Shown here in pieces: positions 52,583 through 62,493 of a stretch of 64,000 nt of DNA. This DNA is from Comamonas suwonensis. Lineage in GTDB: Bacteria; Pseudomonadota; Gammaproteobacteria; Burkholderiales; Burkholderiaceae_C. The notes under the pieces are model-generated. The model saw nothing but the letters and a program-made list of their open reading frames with translations, ran no database searches and was not told the DNA's origin. Made by a program: the position numbers and the translations under genes. Every line of letters begins with the position of its first letter. The first letter of the stretch is position 1. The stretch spans positions 124,001 through 188,000 of the forward strand of contig NZ_JABBCQ020000009.1 in NCBI RefSeq assembly GCF_012844455.2. Reading direction: 5' to 3'.

Positions 52583-53212
52583 CTATGCAATCAAACGCGC
52601 ATCCAGCCAGCCACGCAGGCTATTCACAAAGGCCCAGTCGGTAATGCGACGCAAGTCGTCAATCACCACCACCTTTTCCACCAGCCGTCCCTGCGACAAC
52701 GCGAGCGCCCGGCCCACACCCGGCAACAGACCGCATTGCAGCGCCGGAGTCACCCACTGGCCATCCAGCTGCATGGCGATGTTGCCGCGCGTGCCCTCGG
52801 TAATCTGACCGTTTTCATTGAAAAGCACGGTGTCAAACACCTCTGCGCTTCTGGGCTCAAACACCTCGTAATGGTGACGCACCGAAGTCTTGAAGCGCAC
52901 CACATCGCTTTGCGCCACCGCATTCAAAATGGGTTGGCGGGCCAGTTGCAGCTTGACAGGCTCGGCGCTGGGCAAGAGCTGGGCCACCGTGAACTGCACC
53001 GCACCGGTGAAGGACAGCGCCAGTCGCACGCGCCACTGCCCCTCTTCATGCTTTTGCGCCAGCTGGGCCATATCGCTTTCCAGCTGCATTTGCATCAGCG
53101 GGTAGCGAAAGTGATGGGCCGTAATCTGCAGCCGCGCCCAGTGCAGCGGCCAGTTCTGCCAGCGGCCATCCTTGAGGGCCAGCGTTTCGAGAATTTCAAA
53201 ATGCGTATTCAT
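52583..53212 (-). CDS. pabC: Aminodeoxychorismate lyase-type aminotransferase class IV protein
   Basis: A 209-residue PLP enzyme of fold type IV. The Schiff-base lysine is in RFKTSVRHHYEVF and the conserved LFNENGQITEGTRGNIAM binds the cofactor phosphate. It should release pyruvate from 4-amino-4-deoxychorismate to give p-aminobenzoate for folate. It is 3 bases downstream of pabB, on the same strand, confirming the pathway. In several bacteria the two are fused into one gene. Confidence 0.9.
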   Translation of the reverse strand: MNTHFEILETLALKDGRWQNWPLHWARLQITAHHFRYPLMQMQLESDMAQLAQKHEEGQWRVRLALSFTGAVQFTVAQLLPSAEPVKLQLARQPILNAVAQSDVVRFKTSVRHHYEVFEPRSAEVFDTVLFNENGQITEGTRGNIAMQLDGQWVTPALQCGLLPGVGRALALSQGRLVEKVVVIDDLRRITDWAFVNSLRGWLDARLIA

Positions 53213-53215
53213 GCT

Positions 53216-54412
53216 TTACCCCTGGCCTGCCTCTTCCAGCCCACGCAGAAAAACCTGCTTGTGCTGCCACTCCATCCATTCATCGCCCGCGTTGGCGCTG
53301 GCCGTAATGCCGCTGCCAATGCCACAGCTCAACTGCCCGGCTTGCAGCACCACGGTGCGAATGGGCACATTGAACGTGGCGTGAATGCGCCCAGCCACAG
53401 CGCCCGGCCGCACCACACCCAGAGCACCACAGTACACACCGCGCGGCTGGGACTCCAGCTCGCGGATCAGCCGCATGGCCTGGCGCTTGGGCGCACCGGT
53501 GATGGAGCCGCAGGGGAACAGCGCGCCAAACACATCGACCAGCCGCACGCCTGCGCGGGTGCGCGCCACGACATCAGACGTCATCTGCCAGACCGCTGGC
53601 AGGGCCTGCACCTGAAACAGCTGCGGCACCTTCACGCTATGCGGCTCGGCGATACGCGAGAGGTCGTTGCGCAGCAAATCCACAATCATCACGTTCTCGG
53701 CCCGCTCTTTGACGGACTCACGCATGGTCTGCGCAGCCAGTACATCGGCCTCGGGCGTCTGACCACGGGCGGCTGTGCCCTTCATGGGGCGGGTCAGAAT
53801 CTGCTCACCATCCCAGTCAAAAAACAGCTCGGGCGATACGGACAGCACCTGCATATCACCACTATCCACCAGCGCGGCATACCCCCCGGGCTGAGCCTGC
53901 TGCAGGCGTGCAAACAGGCCCTCGGCCAGCGCGGATGAATTGAGCGACGCAGCCCCCGCAAGCTTTGCAGACAACGGGGCGGTGTAGTTAATTTGATAGC
54001 ACTCACCGGCGGCAATAGCGGCATGAATGCGCGCAATATGCGCATCAAACTGCTCGCGGCTCAGGGCGGTTTGCCACTGCACGGGCGGGGTGGGCCGAGG
54101 CTTTGGTTGTGGCTTTGGCGCGGCTTGCGCCGTAAGCGGGGCGGCATGTACGCCAAACCAGGCCAGTGGCTGGCCGGGCACTGCGCTGTGCACCGTCTGG
54201 GCATAGGCCCCATCAAAGGCACTGGCCGCTTCATACGCCAGCCAGCCTACGCACCATTGGCCTTGTTCGGCGGCTCGCTGCACGGCCTCAAGTATGGCGG
54301 GCACCTCCTCAGGGCTGTGCGCCTGCAGGACTTTTTCAGGCACGCCAAAGCCATGCTGCAGGCGGGCTGCATCGGCCTGTCTGGGTGCGGTGAAGTCAAG
54401 AACGGTTTTCAA
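53216..54412 (-). CDS. pabB: Aminodeoxychorismate synthase component I
   Basis: A 398-residue chorismate-binding enzyme that amidates chorismate with ammonia from PabA. The catalytic core has RPMKGTAARGQTPEADVLAA, KERAENVMIVDLLRNDLSRIA and FPCGSITGAPKRQAMRLI, typical of PabB/TrpE. The N-terminal part is short. It starts MKTVLDFTAPRQADAARL. It forms an operon with pabC; pabA is not in the window. Confidence 0.93.
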   Translation of the reverse strand: MKTVLDFTAPRQADAARLQHGFGVPEKVLQAHSPEEVPAILEAVQRAAEQGQWCVGWLAYEAASAFDGAYAQTVHSAVPGQPLAWFGVHAAPLTAQAAPKPQPKPRPTPPVQWQTALSREQFDAHIARIHAAIAAGECYQINYTAPLSAKLAGAASLNSSALAEGLFARLQQAQPGGYAALVDSGDMQVLSVSPELFFDWDGEQILTRPMKGTAARGQTPEADVLAAQTMRESVKERAENVMIVDLLRNDLSRIAEPHSVKVPQLFQVQALPAVWQMTSDVVARTRAGVRLVDVFGALFPCGSITGAPKRQAMRLIRELESQPRGVYCGALGVVRPGAVAGRIHATFNVPIRTVVLQAGQLSCGIGSGITASANAGDEWMEWQHKQVFLRGLEEAGQG

Positions 54413-54424
54413 GTCAAATCGCCT

Positions 54425-54480
54425 GCAAGCGCAGTATCAATATGCGCTGAATGCTATCAAACTTGCTATATCCATGGAGG
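54425..54480. repeat. Diverged copy of the short dispersed repeat
   Basis: CAGTATCAATATGCGCTGAA followed by TGCTATCAAACTTG. It carries the GCGCT and GCTATCAAA elements in the gap upstream of pabB. Confidence 0.4.
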
Positions 54481-54493
54481 TGATACTGCCGCC

Positions 54494-54533
54494 ATAAAAA
54501 AGCGCGCTGCAAGCATCAAGCCTCCAGCGCGCA
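54494..54533 (-). terminator. Intrinsic terminator after the DUF4148 gene
   Basis: Stem GCGCGCTG/CAGCGCGC; on the minus strand it is followed by a run of T (AAAAAA on the plus strand at 54496-54501). Confidence 0.7.
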
Positions 54534-54566
54534 TCCACCAAGGAAACAATCTCTATCGTCTCAGGC

Positions 54567-54860
54567 TTATTTGGCACCCGACTGGTACTTGGCCACTGCT
54601 TCTTGGTAGGCGGGGCTGGCCAGCAGGCGCTGATATTCGGCATAGGCCTTGCGGTAATCGGCACTGGACTCGACTTCGATATAAGCCGCAGGTGTGGGCA
54701 GATAGCCCAGACCGGCACGCTGATACATCTCCAGATCAGCCATCACTTCGGCACGGCTTTTGCTGGAGGCAGCAGCAGTCTGGGGCATGCCCTGAGCCAT
54801 GGCAGCGGCAGTGCTGGCGGTCAGAACAAGAGCAGTCAACAAACGGGTAGCGGAGCGCAT
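54567..54860 (-). CDS. DUF4148-domain exported protein
   Basis: A 97-residue secreted protein. The signal peptide is MRSATRLLTALVLTASTAAAMAQ. The DUF4148 core is KSRAEVMADLEMYQRAGLGYL. A tail of repeated short helices (KAYAEYQRLLASPAYQEAV) follows. The family is abundant in Burkholderiales and is of unknown function. A minus-strand terminator lies directly downstream. Confidence 0.85.
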   Translation of the reverse strand: MRSATRLLTALVLTASTAAAMAQGMPQTAAASSKSRAEVMADLEMYQRAGLGYLPTPAAYIEVESSADYRKAYAEYQRLLASPAYQEAVAKYQSGAK

Positions 54861-54989
54861 ATCAATCCTTTCAGTCGTAAAAGCTGCAAGGCTTGATGGC
54901 TTCGCAGCGGTATGACTGAACTATGCGTGCTATCCCGAAAGCCGTCTGTGCGTTTTCTCACGCAAAAACCAATTTCAGCATATGAAAAA

Positions 54990-55721
54990 TCAGCGTGTTT
55001 CTTCGAGTAAAACACGCAAGCCATCAACACGGCAGATACGCAGGTTGCGCCCCTCGCGCTGCAGCAGGCCCAAGCGCGTCAGGCGCGACATCTCCCGCGC
55101 CACCTCCTCGCGGCTGGTGCCCAGCATCAGCGCCAGATCGCTTTGCCGGGGCGCGGGGGACAGCAGCGCCTCATCGTCATCAATGCCCACGGCTTCGGCC
55201 CGCTCCAGTAACTGGGCCTGCAGACGGCCTCGCACCGACAAAGTCCCTAGGCTGACCACGCGCCGGGCCAGCACGCCCGTCAACTCGTTCAGCCGCTGAA
55301 TCACGGCACGCATGACCTGAACATCGCTCATGATCAGTGCTTCTAGCTCTGCATTGGATAGCGAAGCGACCAGACTGGCCTCGGTGGCCTGCACTTCTAC
55401 TGCCACATTGCGGGGCGGCTGCGCAGCAAAGGAACCAAAGAAAAAGCCCGGCCCCAGATAGCCCACAATCATGGCCCTCCCGCTGACGCTGTGCCCTGCC
55501 ACACTCAGCTGCCCATTGATCAGCATGTAAATGCGCCGGTCGGTATAGGCCCCCAGCAGCACCTGCCCTGCCTCCAGTCTGTGCCAGCGGCATTGCCCGG
55601 CAAGCACCGCCAGTTTCTCGTCAGACAGCGAATCCAGCCAGCTGACGCCGCGCAGCCCCTGCCAGGCCACCGAGGGAGCAGGCGCAGAAGCGAACGGAAA
55701 CGGGGACTCGGCCATGGACAT
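54990..55721 (-). CDS. Crp/Fnr-family transcriptional regulator
   Basis: A 243-residue regulator with an N-terminal cyclic-nucleotide-binding-like beta-roll (WHRLEAGQVLLGAYTDRRIYMLINGQLSVAG...YLGPGFFFGSFAA, about 45-135), a dimerisation helix and a C-terminal HTH (RQSDLALMLGTSREEVAREMSRLTRLGLLQREGRNLRI). No FNR-type cysteine cluster is visible. ATG 55721 with an AGGTGG upstream is chosen over a far upstream start that would overlap the panB start. Divergent from panB, but it has no clear link to it. Confidence 0.88.
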   Translation of the reverse strand: MSMAESPFPFASAPAPSVAWQGLRGVSWLDSLSDEKLAVLAGQCRWHRLEAGQVLLGAYTDRRIYMLINGQLSVAGHSVSGRAMIVGYLGPGFFFGSFAAQPPRNVAVEVQATEASLVASLSNAELEALIMSDVQVMRAVIQRLNELTGVLARRVVSLGTLSVRGRLQAQLLERAEAVGIDDDEALLSPAPRQSDLALMLGTSREEVAREMSRLTRLGLLQREGRNLRICRVDGLRVLLEETR

Positions 55722-55929
55722 GAACCACCTTGCGCGGATGAAATGGAAACAGGAATACGCGCACGGCCACGCCATGCACAAGCAGACCAGCATAGTACGG
55801 GCACTGACGGCTGCCATACCCCGTTTGTACTTGGCGCTGCACCGCAGCATGGCATAGACTCGCGGGCAAATTGGCACACCGACTAGTATGTCGCGCTGAA
55901 CCAGAAACAGATCATCAGGAGACAACACC

Positions 55930-57703
<1,774 letters not shown>

Positions 57704-58059
57704 AAATTTAAGCTCCCCCTGTGGCGCCTTGCGTCCTCCCCCTCTCTCGCTTTGCGGGAGGGGGACGACATCCTGGCTACGCGGCGGTGCTTGCTCGATG
57801 TCTCTGATGTCTCAGGCTCGCCCTGTGGCGACGATTCGCTAGATTTTGGAGAGTGGTCGAGGACTTCTACCGGCCAAGAGCGGTCGGCCACCGCTGGCTC
57901 CCGAGCGACGGCGTTTAGCTGAAACCAGCCATCAAGCTTTAACGGCTCGATGACAAGGATTCGATGCAAAGCAAACCTCAGTGACCGTGTTAGCTAGCTG
58001 CTGATTGCCCTTGAGGCCATGAAAGTTAGTCCAGCATGATGAGCGAATACATCGATCTG
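57704..58059. other. Gap containing long repeat copy D, then unrecognised sequence
   Basis: The first 130 bases are a long dispersed repeat. The remaining 220 bases (57836-58059) look free of genes; there is no credible start with a ribosome-binding site. This gap marks the change from core genes to the small-gene region on the right. Confidence 0.4.
57715..57835 (+). repeat. Long dispersed intergenic repeat, copy D
   Basis: Starts CCCCCTGTGGCGCCTTGCGT 12 bases after the panC stop, and includes CTCTCGCTTTGCGGGAGGGG, GACGACATCCTGGCTACGCG and GTGCTTGCTCGATGTCTCTG. Same block order as copies A to C, same orientation relative to the preceding gene. Confidence 0.6.
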
Positions 58060-58611
58060 CTATTTGTGCATCCAATCGGATAGCTCGTCAGCGTGTTCCT
58101 GTTCCTGTTCAAGGATCTGCTCAATCAGACGGCGGGTGGTGTGATCTTTATCTCCGATCAAGGCAATCATCTGTGTATAGACCTCGATAGCGACACGTTC
58201 AGCAACGAGGTTCGCCCGAATCATTGAGTGCAGGTCGAGCTGCTCATCGTAGTCAGCGTGACTGCGGTCAACAAGCGAAGCGGGATTGAAGTCAGGCTCG
58301 CCACCTAGCTGAACAATGCGCGCAGCTATTCGATCGGCATGGGACTGCTCCTCATTAGCATGCACGAGAAATTCATCTGCAATAGCTGGTGAGGACAGTC
58401 CGGTTGCCGTGAAGTGGTGACGCTTGTAGCGGAGAACGCAGACCAGCTCGGTAGCCAGCGAGTCATTTAGCAGCCGGATGATGTCCTCGCGCCAGGGGCT
58501 TTTTTCTTCAACGACGGCTCCATCATCCAGGCTGAGCTTGGCTCTTTCTAGCGCTTCGATATCGATCTCCAGCTTCGCGTGAGTGTGTGTCCTTTGTGCA
58601 ATTTTGGTCAT
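58060..58611 (-). CDS. Ferritin-like di-iron domain protein (bacterioferritin-like)
   Basis: A 183-residue four-helix-bundle protein. Likely di-iron ligands sit in SLATELVCVLRYKRHH (Glu, first helix), FLVHANEEQSHADRIA (ExxH), NLVAERVAIEVYTQM (Glu) and EQEQEHADELSDW (ExxH), the usual ferroxidase pattern. The N-terminus has a short charged tail. Such proteins detoxify iron and peroxide. It lies at the left end of a small-gene region on the right side of the window. Confidence 0.85.
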   Translation of the reverse strand: MTKIAQRTHTHAKLEIDIEALERAKLSLDDGAVVEEKSPWREDIIRLLNDSLATELVCVLRYKRHHFTATGLSSPAIADEFLVHANEEQSHADRIAARIVQLGGEPDFNPASLVDRSHADYDEQLDLHSMIRANLVAERVAIEVYTQMIALIGDKDHTTRRLIEQILEQEQEHADELSDWMHK

Positions 58612-59045
58612 ACGTGGGCCTCTAAGTTATGGGGCAAACAGAAAAAGACTGCCAGCTCCAGCTAGTGGGCGGCCAGCCGCGTAAGTTCAAAGTAGATTGC
58701 ATCGCCACGCATGTCTGTGAGACAAGTTCGCATATGTCTCGGTGAAGTGCAATTCAATGTTTAAGGCGCTCCTCGCCTTGCTCGACAGAGGTTGGAATCA
58801 TTCCTTCTTCACAACAGATGACTTCGCATGCTCGAACCGGAAAGACCTTCGGATGGCCTACGTAGGTGCAAACCCACCCTCATTTTTAGGTATGCCTGAC
58901 GCAGCCATCGGCCTACAAGTTCTAGAGTCAAAGTTCGCCCTGCACAACAGAGGAGCACGCCCTGGCATCGCCGCCGTTGCGTGGGATAACGATCTATTGC
59001 GTATGTCTGAAGGCATCGTGATAACAACCTGAAAAGGAAAGTGTC
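58612..59045. other. Gap upstream of the repeat-containing exported protein
   Basis: A 434-bp region with divergent promoter space. A 96-codon frame at 58742-59032 exists on the plus strand, but it has no good ribosome-binding site, no recognisable domain and unusual composition, so it was not called. GGAAAGTGTC precedes the next ATG. Confidence 0.35.
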
Positions 59046-59612
59046 ATGAAGTTCAACCCTAAGCTGGCTATCGTTTACGCTGCAGCCACGCTGGCTACAT
59101 CAGCTTTCGCACTGACTCCCGCCGAACACTCGGCAGAAAAGGACCGTATCAGTGCAGAGTACAAGGCAGCCAAAGAGCAATGCAAAGCCTTGAAGGGCAA
59201 TGCCAAAGATGTCTGTGAAGAGCAGGCTAAAGGCGTCGAAAAGGTATCGTCAGCAGAGCTGAAATACAAAGTCGAACCTAACGAAAAGAACCAGTATGCG
59301 GTCGCCAAAGCAAAGGCTGATGCTGACTATGGAGTAGCCAAGGAAAAATGCGACGACTTCTCTGGCAACTCGAAAGATGTGTGTCAAAAAGATGCAAAAT
59401 CCGCTCATGTGAAGGCGCTTGAGTCCGCGAAAGTTTCTGAAGTTCGCAAAGATCCGTCTTCAAAGCCAGGTGACATCGCAAACGCAAGAAAGGACGCTAA
59501 CGAGAAAACCATGGAAGCGGACTACAAGGCTGCCAAGCAGCGATGCGACCCGCTGTCCGGTGATGCCAAAGATGCTTGTATAGCGGATGCCAAGAGGCGA
59601 TTCGGTCAATAA
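59046..59612 (+). CDS. Exported protein with three CX10C repeats
   Basis: A 188-residue exported lysine/alanine-rich protein. The signal peptide is about MKFNPKLAIVYAAATLATSAFA. The mature part has three copies of a roughly 25-residue unit at 38-62, 94-118 and 158-183, each with the pattern YKAAKEQC-x(10)-C (pairs C46/C57, C102/C113, C167/C178). The even cysteine spacing suggests three disulfide-locked helical hairpins. Similar proteins, sometimes labelled TolA-like, occur in Burkholderiales stress regions; function unknown. A ribosome-binding site (GGAAAG) precedes the ATG and a terminator follows. Confidence 0.8.
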   Translation: MKFNPKLAIVYAAATLATSAFALTPAEHSAEKDRISAEYKAAKEQCKALKGNAKDVCEEQAKGVEKVSSAELKYKVEPNEKNQYAVAKAKADADYGVAKEKCDDFSGNSKDVCQKDAKSAHVKALESAKVSEVRKDPSSKPGDIANARKDANEKTMEADYKAAKQRCDPLSGDAKDACIADAKRRFGQ

Positions 59613-60181
59613 GCTAACGCGATGAAAGCGTAAAGGCGGAGCTTCATGCTCCGCCTTTTTCTTGTGAGCTTGTGGGCTCACGCCAATCTCGAAGCAGGAG
59701 ATTTTGAAGAGCCTGACCAGCCTTTGCGTCGAAAAAATTTTGCGCGGAACACGGCCGACGAAGCCAGGACTCGAATGTCACGTTTGCCAGTGTTGAAGCG
59801 AATTTTTCAGTGAGAGCTCATTCGCCTGTTGACGGTGTACCTCATTCAAACGCCAGGCTTGGAGTGCTCTGCCTGCAGCCTTGTAAGAGCACCTGAGGTG
59901 CTGCAGGAGCGGAAAATACCCAACAAAAAGCCCACAGTAGCGGGCGAATTCTCAGGGGCATATCAAGTAGTCTTGCAGCGTTTGCAGTCAATGCATTTGA
60001 ATACTTGGCGATGGTTTGGTTTCCTCACCCAGTTGCCGCTTATTGCATTTGCACTGTTGCTGATAGAAGTTTGGACTCTTGATAGGTTGCCCCATCTGCA
60101 GCGGCCAGTAAAGACTCCGATACTGCTTGTTCATCCAAGAGCGGCCAGTATCTTGATGTCCACTGGAAGCGTTGTCATGAT
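59613..60181. other. Gap without a convincing gene
   Basis: A 569-bp region. After the terminator at 59632-59660 it contains a plus-strand frame (59829-60209) with one hydrophobic stretch but a TTG start and no ribosome-binding site. It may hold remnants of older genes. Confidence 0.35.
59632..59662 (+). terminator. Intrinsic terminator after the CX10C-repeat protein
   Basis: AAAGGCGGAGC/GCTCCGCCTTT 11-bp stem with loop TTCAT and further T on the plus strand. Confidence 0.8.
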
Positions 60182-60331
60182 CTATTTGGCTTGTTGCTGC
60201 TTCTTCTGATCTTGCGGCTGCCCTGGCTGTTGCTGCTTTGGGGCTTGCTGCTCATGCTGCTTCTTTTGCTGATCTGCGGTGTGTTGGTCTTGTTGGTTCA
60301 CGTTGTTCCGCTGGTTGTTTTGCTGTTGCAT
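60182..60331 (-). CDS. Glutamine-rich miniprotein
   Basis: A 49-residue hydrophilic product, starting MQQQNNQRNNVNQQDQ and ending in QDQKKQQQAK, with about 40 percent glutamine. The ATG is preceded by AAGGA at suitable distance, which supports translation. No transmembrane segment or domain is visible. On the opposite strand the same DNA reads as a leucine-rich frame, judged to be a mirror of this. Intrinsically disordered, perhaps stress-related as its neighbours are; no family is recognised. Confidence 0.45.
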   Translation of the reverse strand: MQQQNNQRNNVNQQDQHTADQQKKQHEQQAPKQQQPGQPQDQKKQQQAK

Positions 60332-60530
60332 AACTCTAGTCCTTCGGTCGTAGTGAACAACAAGCGGTTGCTTGCTGTGCTTTAAGCATGAACCTTCACA
60401 AAAAACCACTTTGTAGGAAGTCACTGACCAAACCTGTCTTTTGTAACGTTGATCGTCACCGACCAAGGTCTGCCATTTACTTGCGTCTGCAGTGACAGTA
60501 AGGTCAGGATGAAATCGAAGGAGACAGGCA

Positions 60531-60689
60531 ATGAAATTCTTGACTGCGACCGGCCCTGATGCCCCCAATCTGCCCCCATTGAATGATCCGAGTCAACCTC
60601 CAGGCGTGCCACCGAAGCCTAAGCCCATCGATCCACCTCAGGAAGTCCCTCCCGTAGAGCTTCCTCCAGAGCCAGCGCCTCAGCCTTAA
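60531..60689 (+). CDS. Proline-rich miniprotein
   Basis: A 52-residue product, MKFLTATGPDAPNLPPLNDP followed by PxxP-type repeats (PPKPKPIDPPQEVPP, PPEPAPQP). A clear GAAGGAGA ribosome-binding site lies 8 bases before the ATG. No signal peptide. It probably adopts a polyproline II conformation. It is closely followed (12 bases) by the KGG-type miniprotein, suggesting one transcript. Function unknown. Confidence 0.6.
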   Translation: MKFLTATGPDAPNLPPLNDPSQPPGVPPKPKPIDPPQEVPPVELPPEPAPQP

Positions 60690-60701
60690 TGGAGACTAAA
60701 G

Positions 60702-60893
60702 ATGCCAAGAGGAGACAAATCCAAGTACACGGACAAGCAAAAACGCCAAGCTGCTCATATCGAAGAGAGCTATGAGAAGCGGGGAACGAGCGAAAAAAAA
60801 GCCCAAGAGATCGCATAGGCTACGGTCAACAAAGAATCTGGCGGTGGGAAGAAATCCGGCTCAGGCAGAGCCAATGCCAAGCCCAAGCAATAG
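60702..60893 (+). pseudogene. KGG-type small stress protein interrupted by an amber codon
   Basis: The frame encodes MPRGDKSKYTDKQKRQAAHI, continues to EKKAQEIA, then meets TAG at 60816-60818 and goes on in the same frame ATVNKESGGGKKSGSGR to a second stop at 60891-60893. Related small proteins (often named plasmid stabilization protein) have tryptophan at this place (WATVNKESGGGKKSGSG), so TGG has become TAG. A GGAG site precedes the ATG. A 38-residue truncated product is the default reading. Confidence 0.7.
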
Positions 60894-60991
60894 TAACGCC
60901 GGCTCAGCACGGTGCGCATCAAACAGAGCGTTGTGGATGGCTCGCAGTCTGTGAGACTTGAACAATTCTTTTAGTGGTTACTGGCTCCGGA

Positions 60992-61324
60992 TCAATGGAT
61001 CATTGCTACGCAAGCTGCAGCACACTTTCTGCAAGCAAGCGCGCAAGCTTGACAGTGCTGATGAGTGTGCCGCTCACATTCATTGGCACACGCCAGACAA
61101 ATCTCGGCGCAAAGACGACAGATCTGCTTGGCTGGCTCACTGTTGCGAGCCATGGACGACGCAGCAAGACGGCAGATCGCTGCGCAGTCAGTATCAAGCA
61201 TGATGCAGCGAGTCATCAGCTGCACATCACTTTCTTTAAGACATGCCGCGAAGCATAAGTCGCAAGCGACAGCACAAGCGTTGCATTCATCAATGCAGGA
61301 TAGATAGGGGTTGGTTGAAATCAA
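60992..61324 (-). CDS. Cysteine-rich four-helix-bundle copper-storage-like protein
   Basis: A 110-residue protein with 19 cysteines, mostly as CxxC and CxxxC along four helices (SCIDECNACAVACDLCFAAC; CRLCAEICLACANEC; CQACALACRKCAAAC). This is the DUF326/Csp-type pattern in which thiolates facing the bundle core bind many Cu(I) ions. No signal peptide, so it is a Csp3-like cytosolic form. The start is TTG at 61324, supported by a strong AAAGGAG 6-7 bases upstream; no ATG is available near. Confidence 0.85.
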   Translation of the reverse strand: MISTNPYLSCIDECNACAVACDLCFAACLKESDVQLMTRCIMLDTDCAAICRLAASSMARNSEPAKQICRLCAEICLACANECERHTHQHCQACALACRKCAAACVAMIH

Positions 61325-61358
61325 AGCGGACTCCTTTCAAGGTATCAAGGAAAGAGGC

Positions 61359-62198
61359 TCAGTGAGCCGCTATGAAGTCAATCAGTGCCCGGTTGAACTC
61401 CTTAGCATGCGAGAGGTTGCAGCCGTGCGGACCGTTCTTGATGATGTGTATTTCACTGCCTTTCACTGCATCATGGGTTCTCGCCCCGCTGACCTCCAGA
61501 GGAACAATGCGGTCACTGTCACCATGAATGATGAGTGTCGGCACATCAATTTTCTTCAGGTCATCACGGAAGTCAGTTCGCGAGAAAGACGCAATGCAGT
61601 CATGGGTTCCCTTCGGCGAAGCAAATGCTGCAATTGTTTTGGCATACTCGCGCTGTGCTTCACTGACCAGCAAGGTTCCGTCCGGCTTCGAGAAGAACTT
61701 TTGTGTGAACTCGTCGAGAAAATTCAGGCGATCTTTGAGGACTGCCTCTTCCTTCATCACAATGTCCTCTTCAGAGACTGCTCCCTGCGGATTCGATTCG
61801 CACTTGAGCAGAAATGGAGGGACAGCAGCTGCGAACACCGCGCACCGGATAGAGGCTGTGCCGTAGGCACCGATGTAGCGAGCAACTTCACCGCCTCCCA
61901 TGGAGAAGCCCACCAAGCAGACGTTCTTCAGCTTGAGCACTGTGATGAGCTCATTGAGGTCACTGGCCAGTGAGTTGTAGTCATAACCATCCCAAGTTTG
62001 AGACGAGGCGCCAAAGCCGCGTCGGTCATAGGCGATGACTCTCAATCCGGCATCCACCAGATCGGCAACCTGAGGCTCCCAGGTGCGTCCGCTTAGCGGC
62101 CAGCCATGAATAAGCACAACGGGCGGACCACTACCAAAATCTTGATAATGCAGTTGTACTAGTTTGGATTGGGATTGGGAAAGTTCAATATATGGCAT
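61359..62198 (-). CDS. Alpha/beta hydrolase (non-haem chloroperoxidase-like)
   Basis: A 279-residue hydrolase. The core has VVLIHGWPLSGRTWEPQV (oxyanion region), the nucleophile elbow GFSMGGGE (Ser about 103), the catalytic aspartate in IIHGDSDRIVP and histidine in NGPHGCNLSHAKEF. This matches cofactor-free haloperoxidase/esterase-type enzymes. The start at 62198 (MPYIELSQSQ) with CAGGAAA upstream is chosen over 62300. It stands in the small-gene region upstream of the copper-storage-like gene, same strand. Confidence 0.9.
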   Translation of the reverse strand: MPYIELSQSQSKLVQLHYQDFGSGPPVVLIHGWPLSGRTWEPQVADLVDAGLRVIAYDRRGFGASSQTWDGYDYNSLASDLNELITVLKLKNVCLVGFSMGGGEVARYIGAYGTASIRCAVFAAAVPPFLLKCESNPQGAVSEEDIVMKEEAVLKDRLNFLDEFTQKFFSKPDGTLLVSEAQREYAKTIAAFASPKGTHDCIASFSRTDFRDDLKKIDVPTLIIHGDSDRIVPLEVSGARTHDAVKGSEIHIIKNGPHGCNLSHAKEFNRALIDFIAAH

Positions 62199-62241
62199 GG
62201 GATTTCCTGCGTAGTTACGGCGATACAAGAACGGTGCGGGG

Positions 62242-62493
62242 CTAGGTCGATCTTCGGCTTGCCAAGGGGCGGCCATCACTGGCCCGGGCATCTGTATCAA
62301 CCAGACCTTTCTTGAGGTCCTTGTGAGCTTGCTTCATCTCAGGGTGGGCATTGACTCTGGTTGCGTGCAATGACTGATCCCGCTCGTGCGGCAACTGAGA
62401 CTCGTTGCCAGGCGCCCTCGCATCACTCTTCTTTGCGAGATTCACTTTGGCTTCGTCGGGGCTGGCCACGGTCAAACGGTCTTTTGGCTTCAT
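62242..62493 (-). CDS. Small hydrophilic protein of the right-hand island
   Basis: An 83-residue, strongly charged, probably disordered protein (MKPKDRLTVASPDEAKVNLA to a Ser/Arg-rich end). An excellent AAAGGAGG precedes the ATG at 62493. No domain, signal peptide or membrane segment. It lies upstream of the hydrolase on the same strand, so it may share the transcript. Function unknown. Confidence 0.65.
   Translation of the reverse strand: MKPKDRLTVASPDEAKVNLAKKSDARAPGNESQLPHERDQSLHATRVNAHPEMKQAHKDLKKGLVDTDARASDGRPLASRRST

Noticed and set aside
58742-59032. 96-codon plus-strand frame before the CX10C protein
   Set aside because: No ribosome-binding site, no signal peptide, no known domain; likely chance frame in a promoter region.
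59829-60209. 126-codon plus-strand frame with one hydrophobic stretch
   Set aside because: TTG start without a ribosome-binding site, overlaps the end of the Q-rich gene on the other strand, no family.
60191-60385. Leucine-rich 64-codon plus-strand frame, apparently a membrane peptide
   Set aside because: It is the complement of CAG/CAA glutamine codons of the Q-rich miniprotein; that frame has the better ribosome-binding site.
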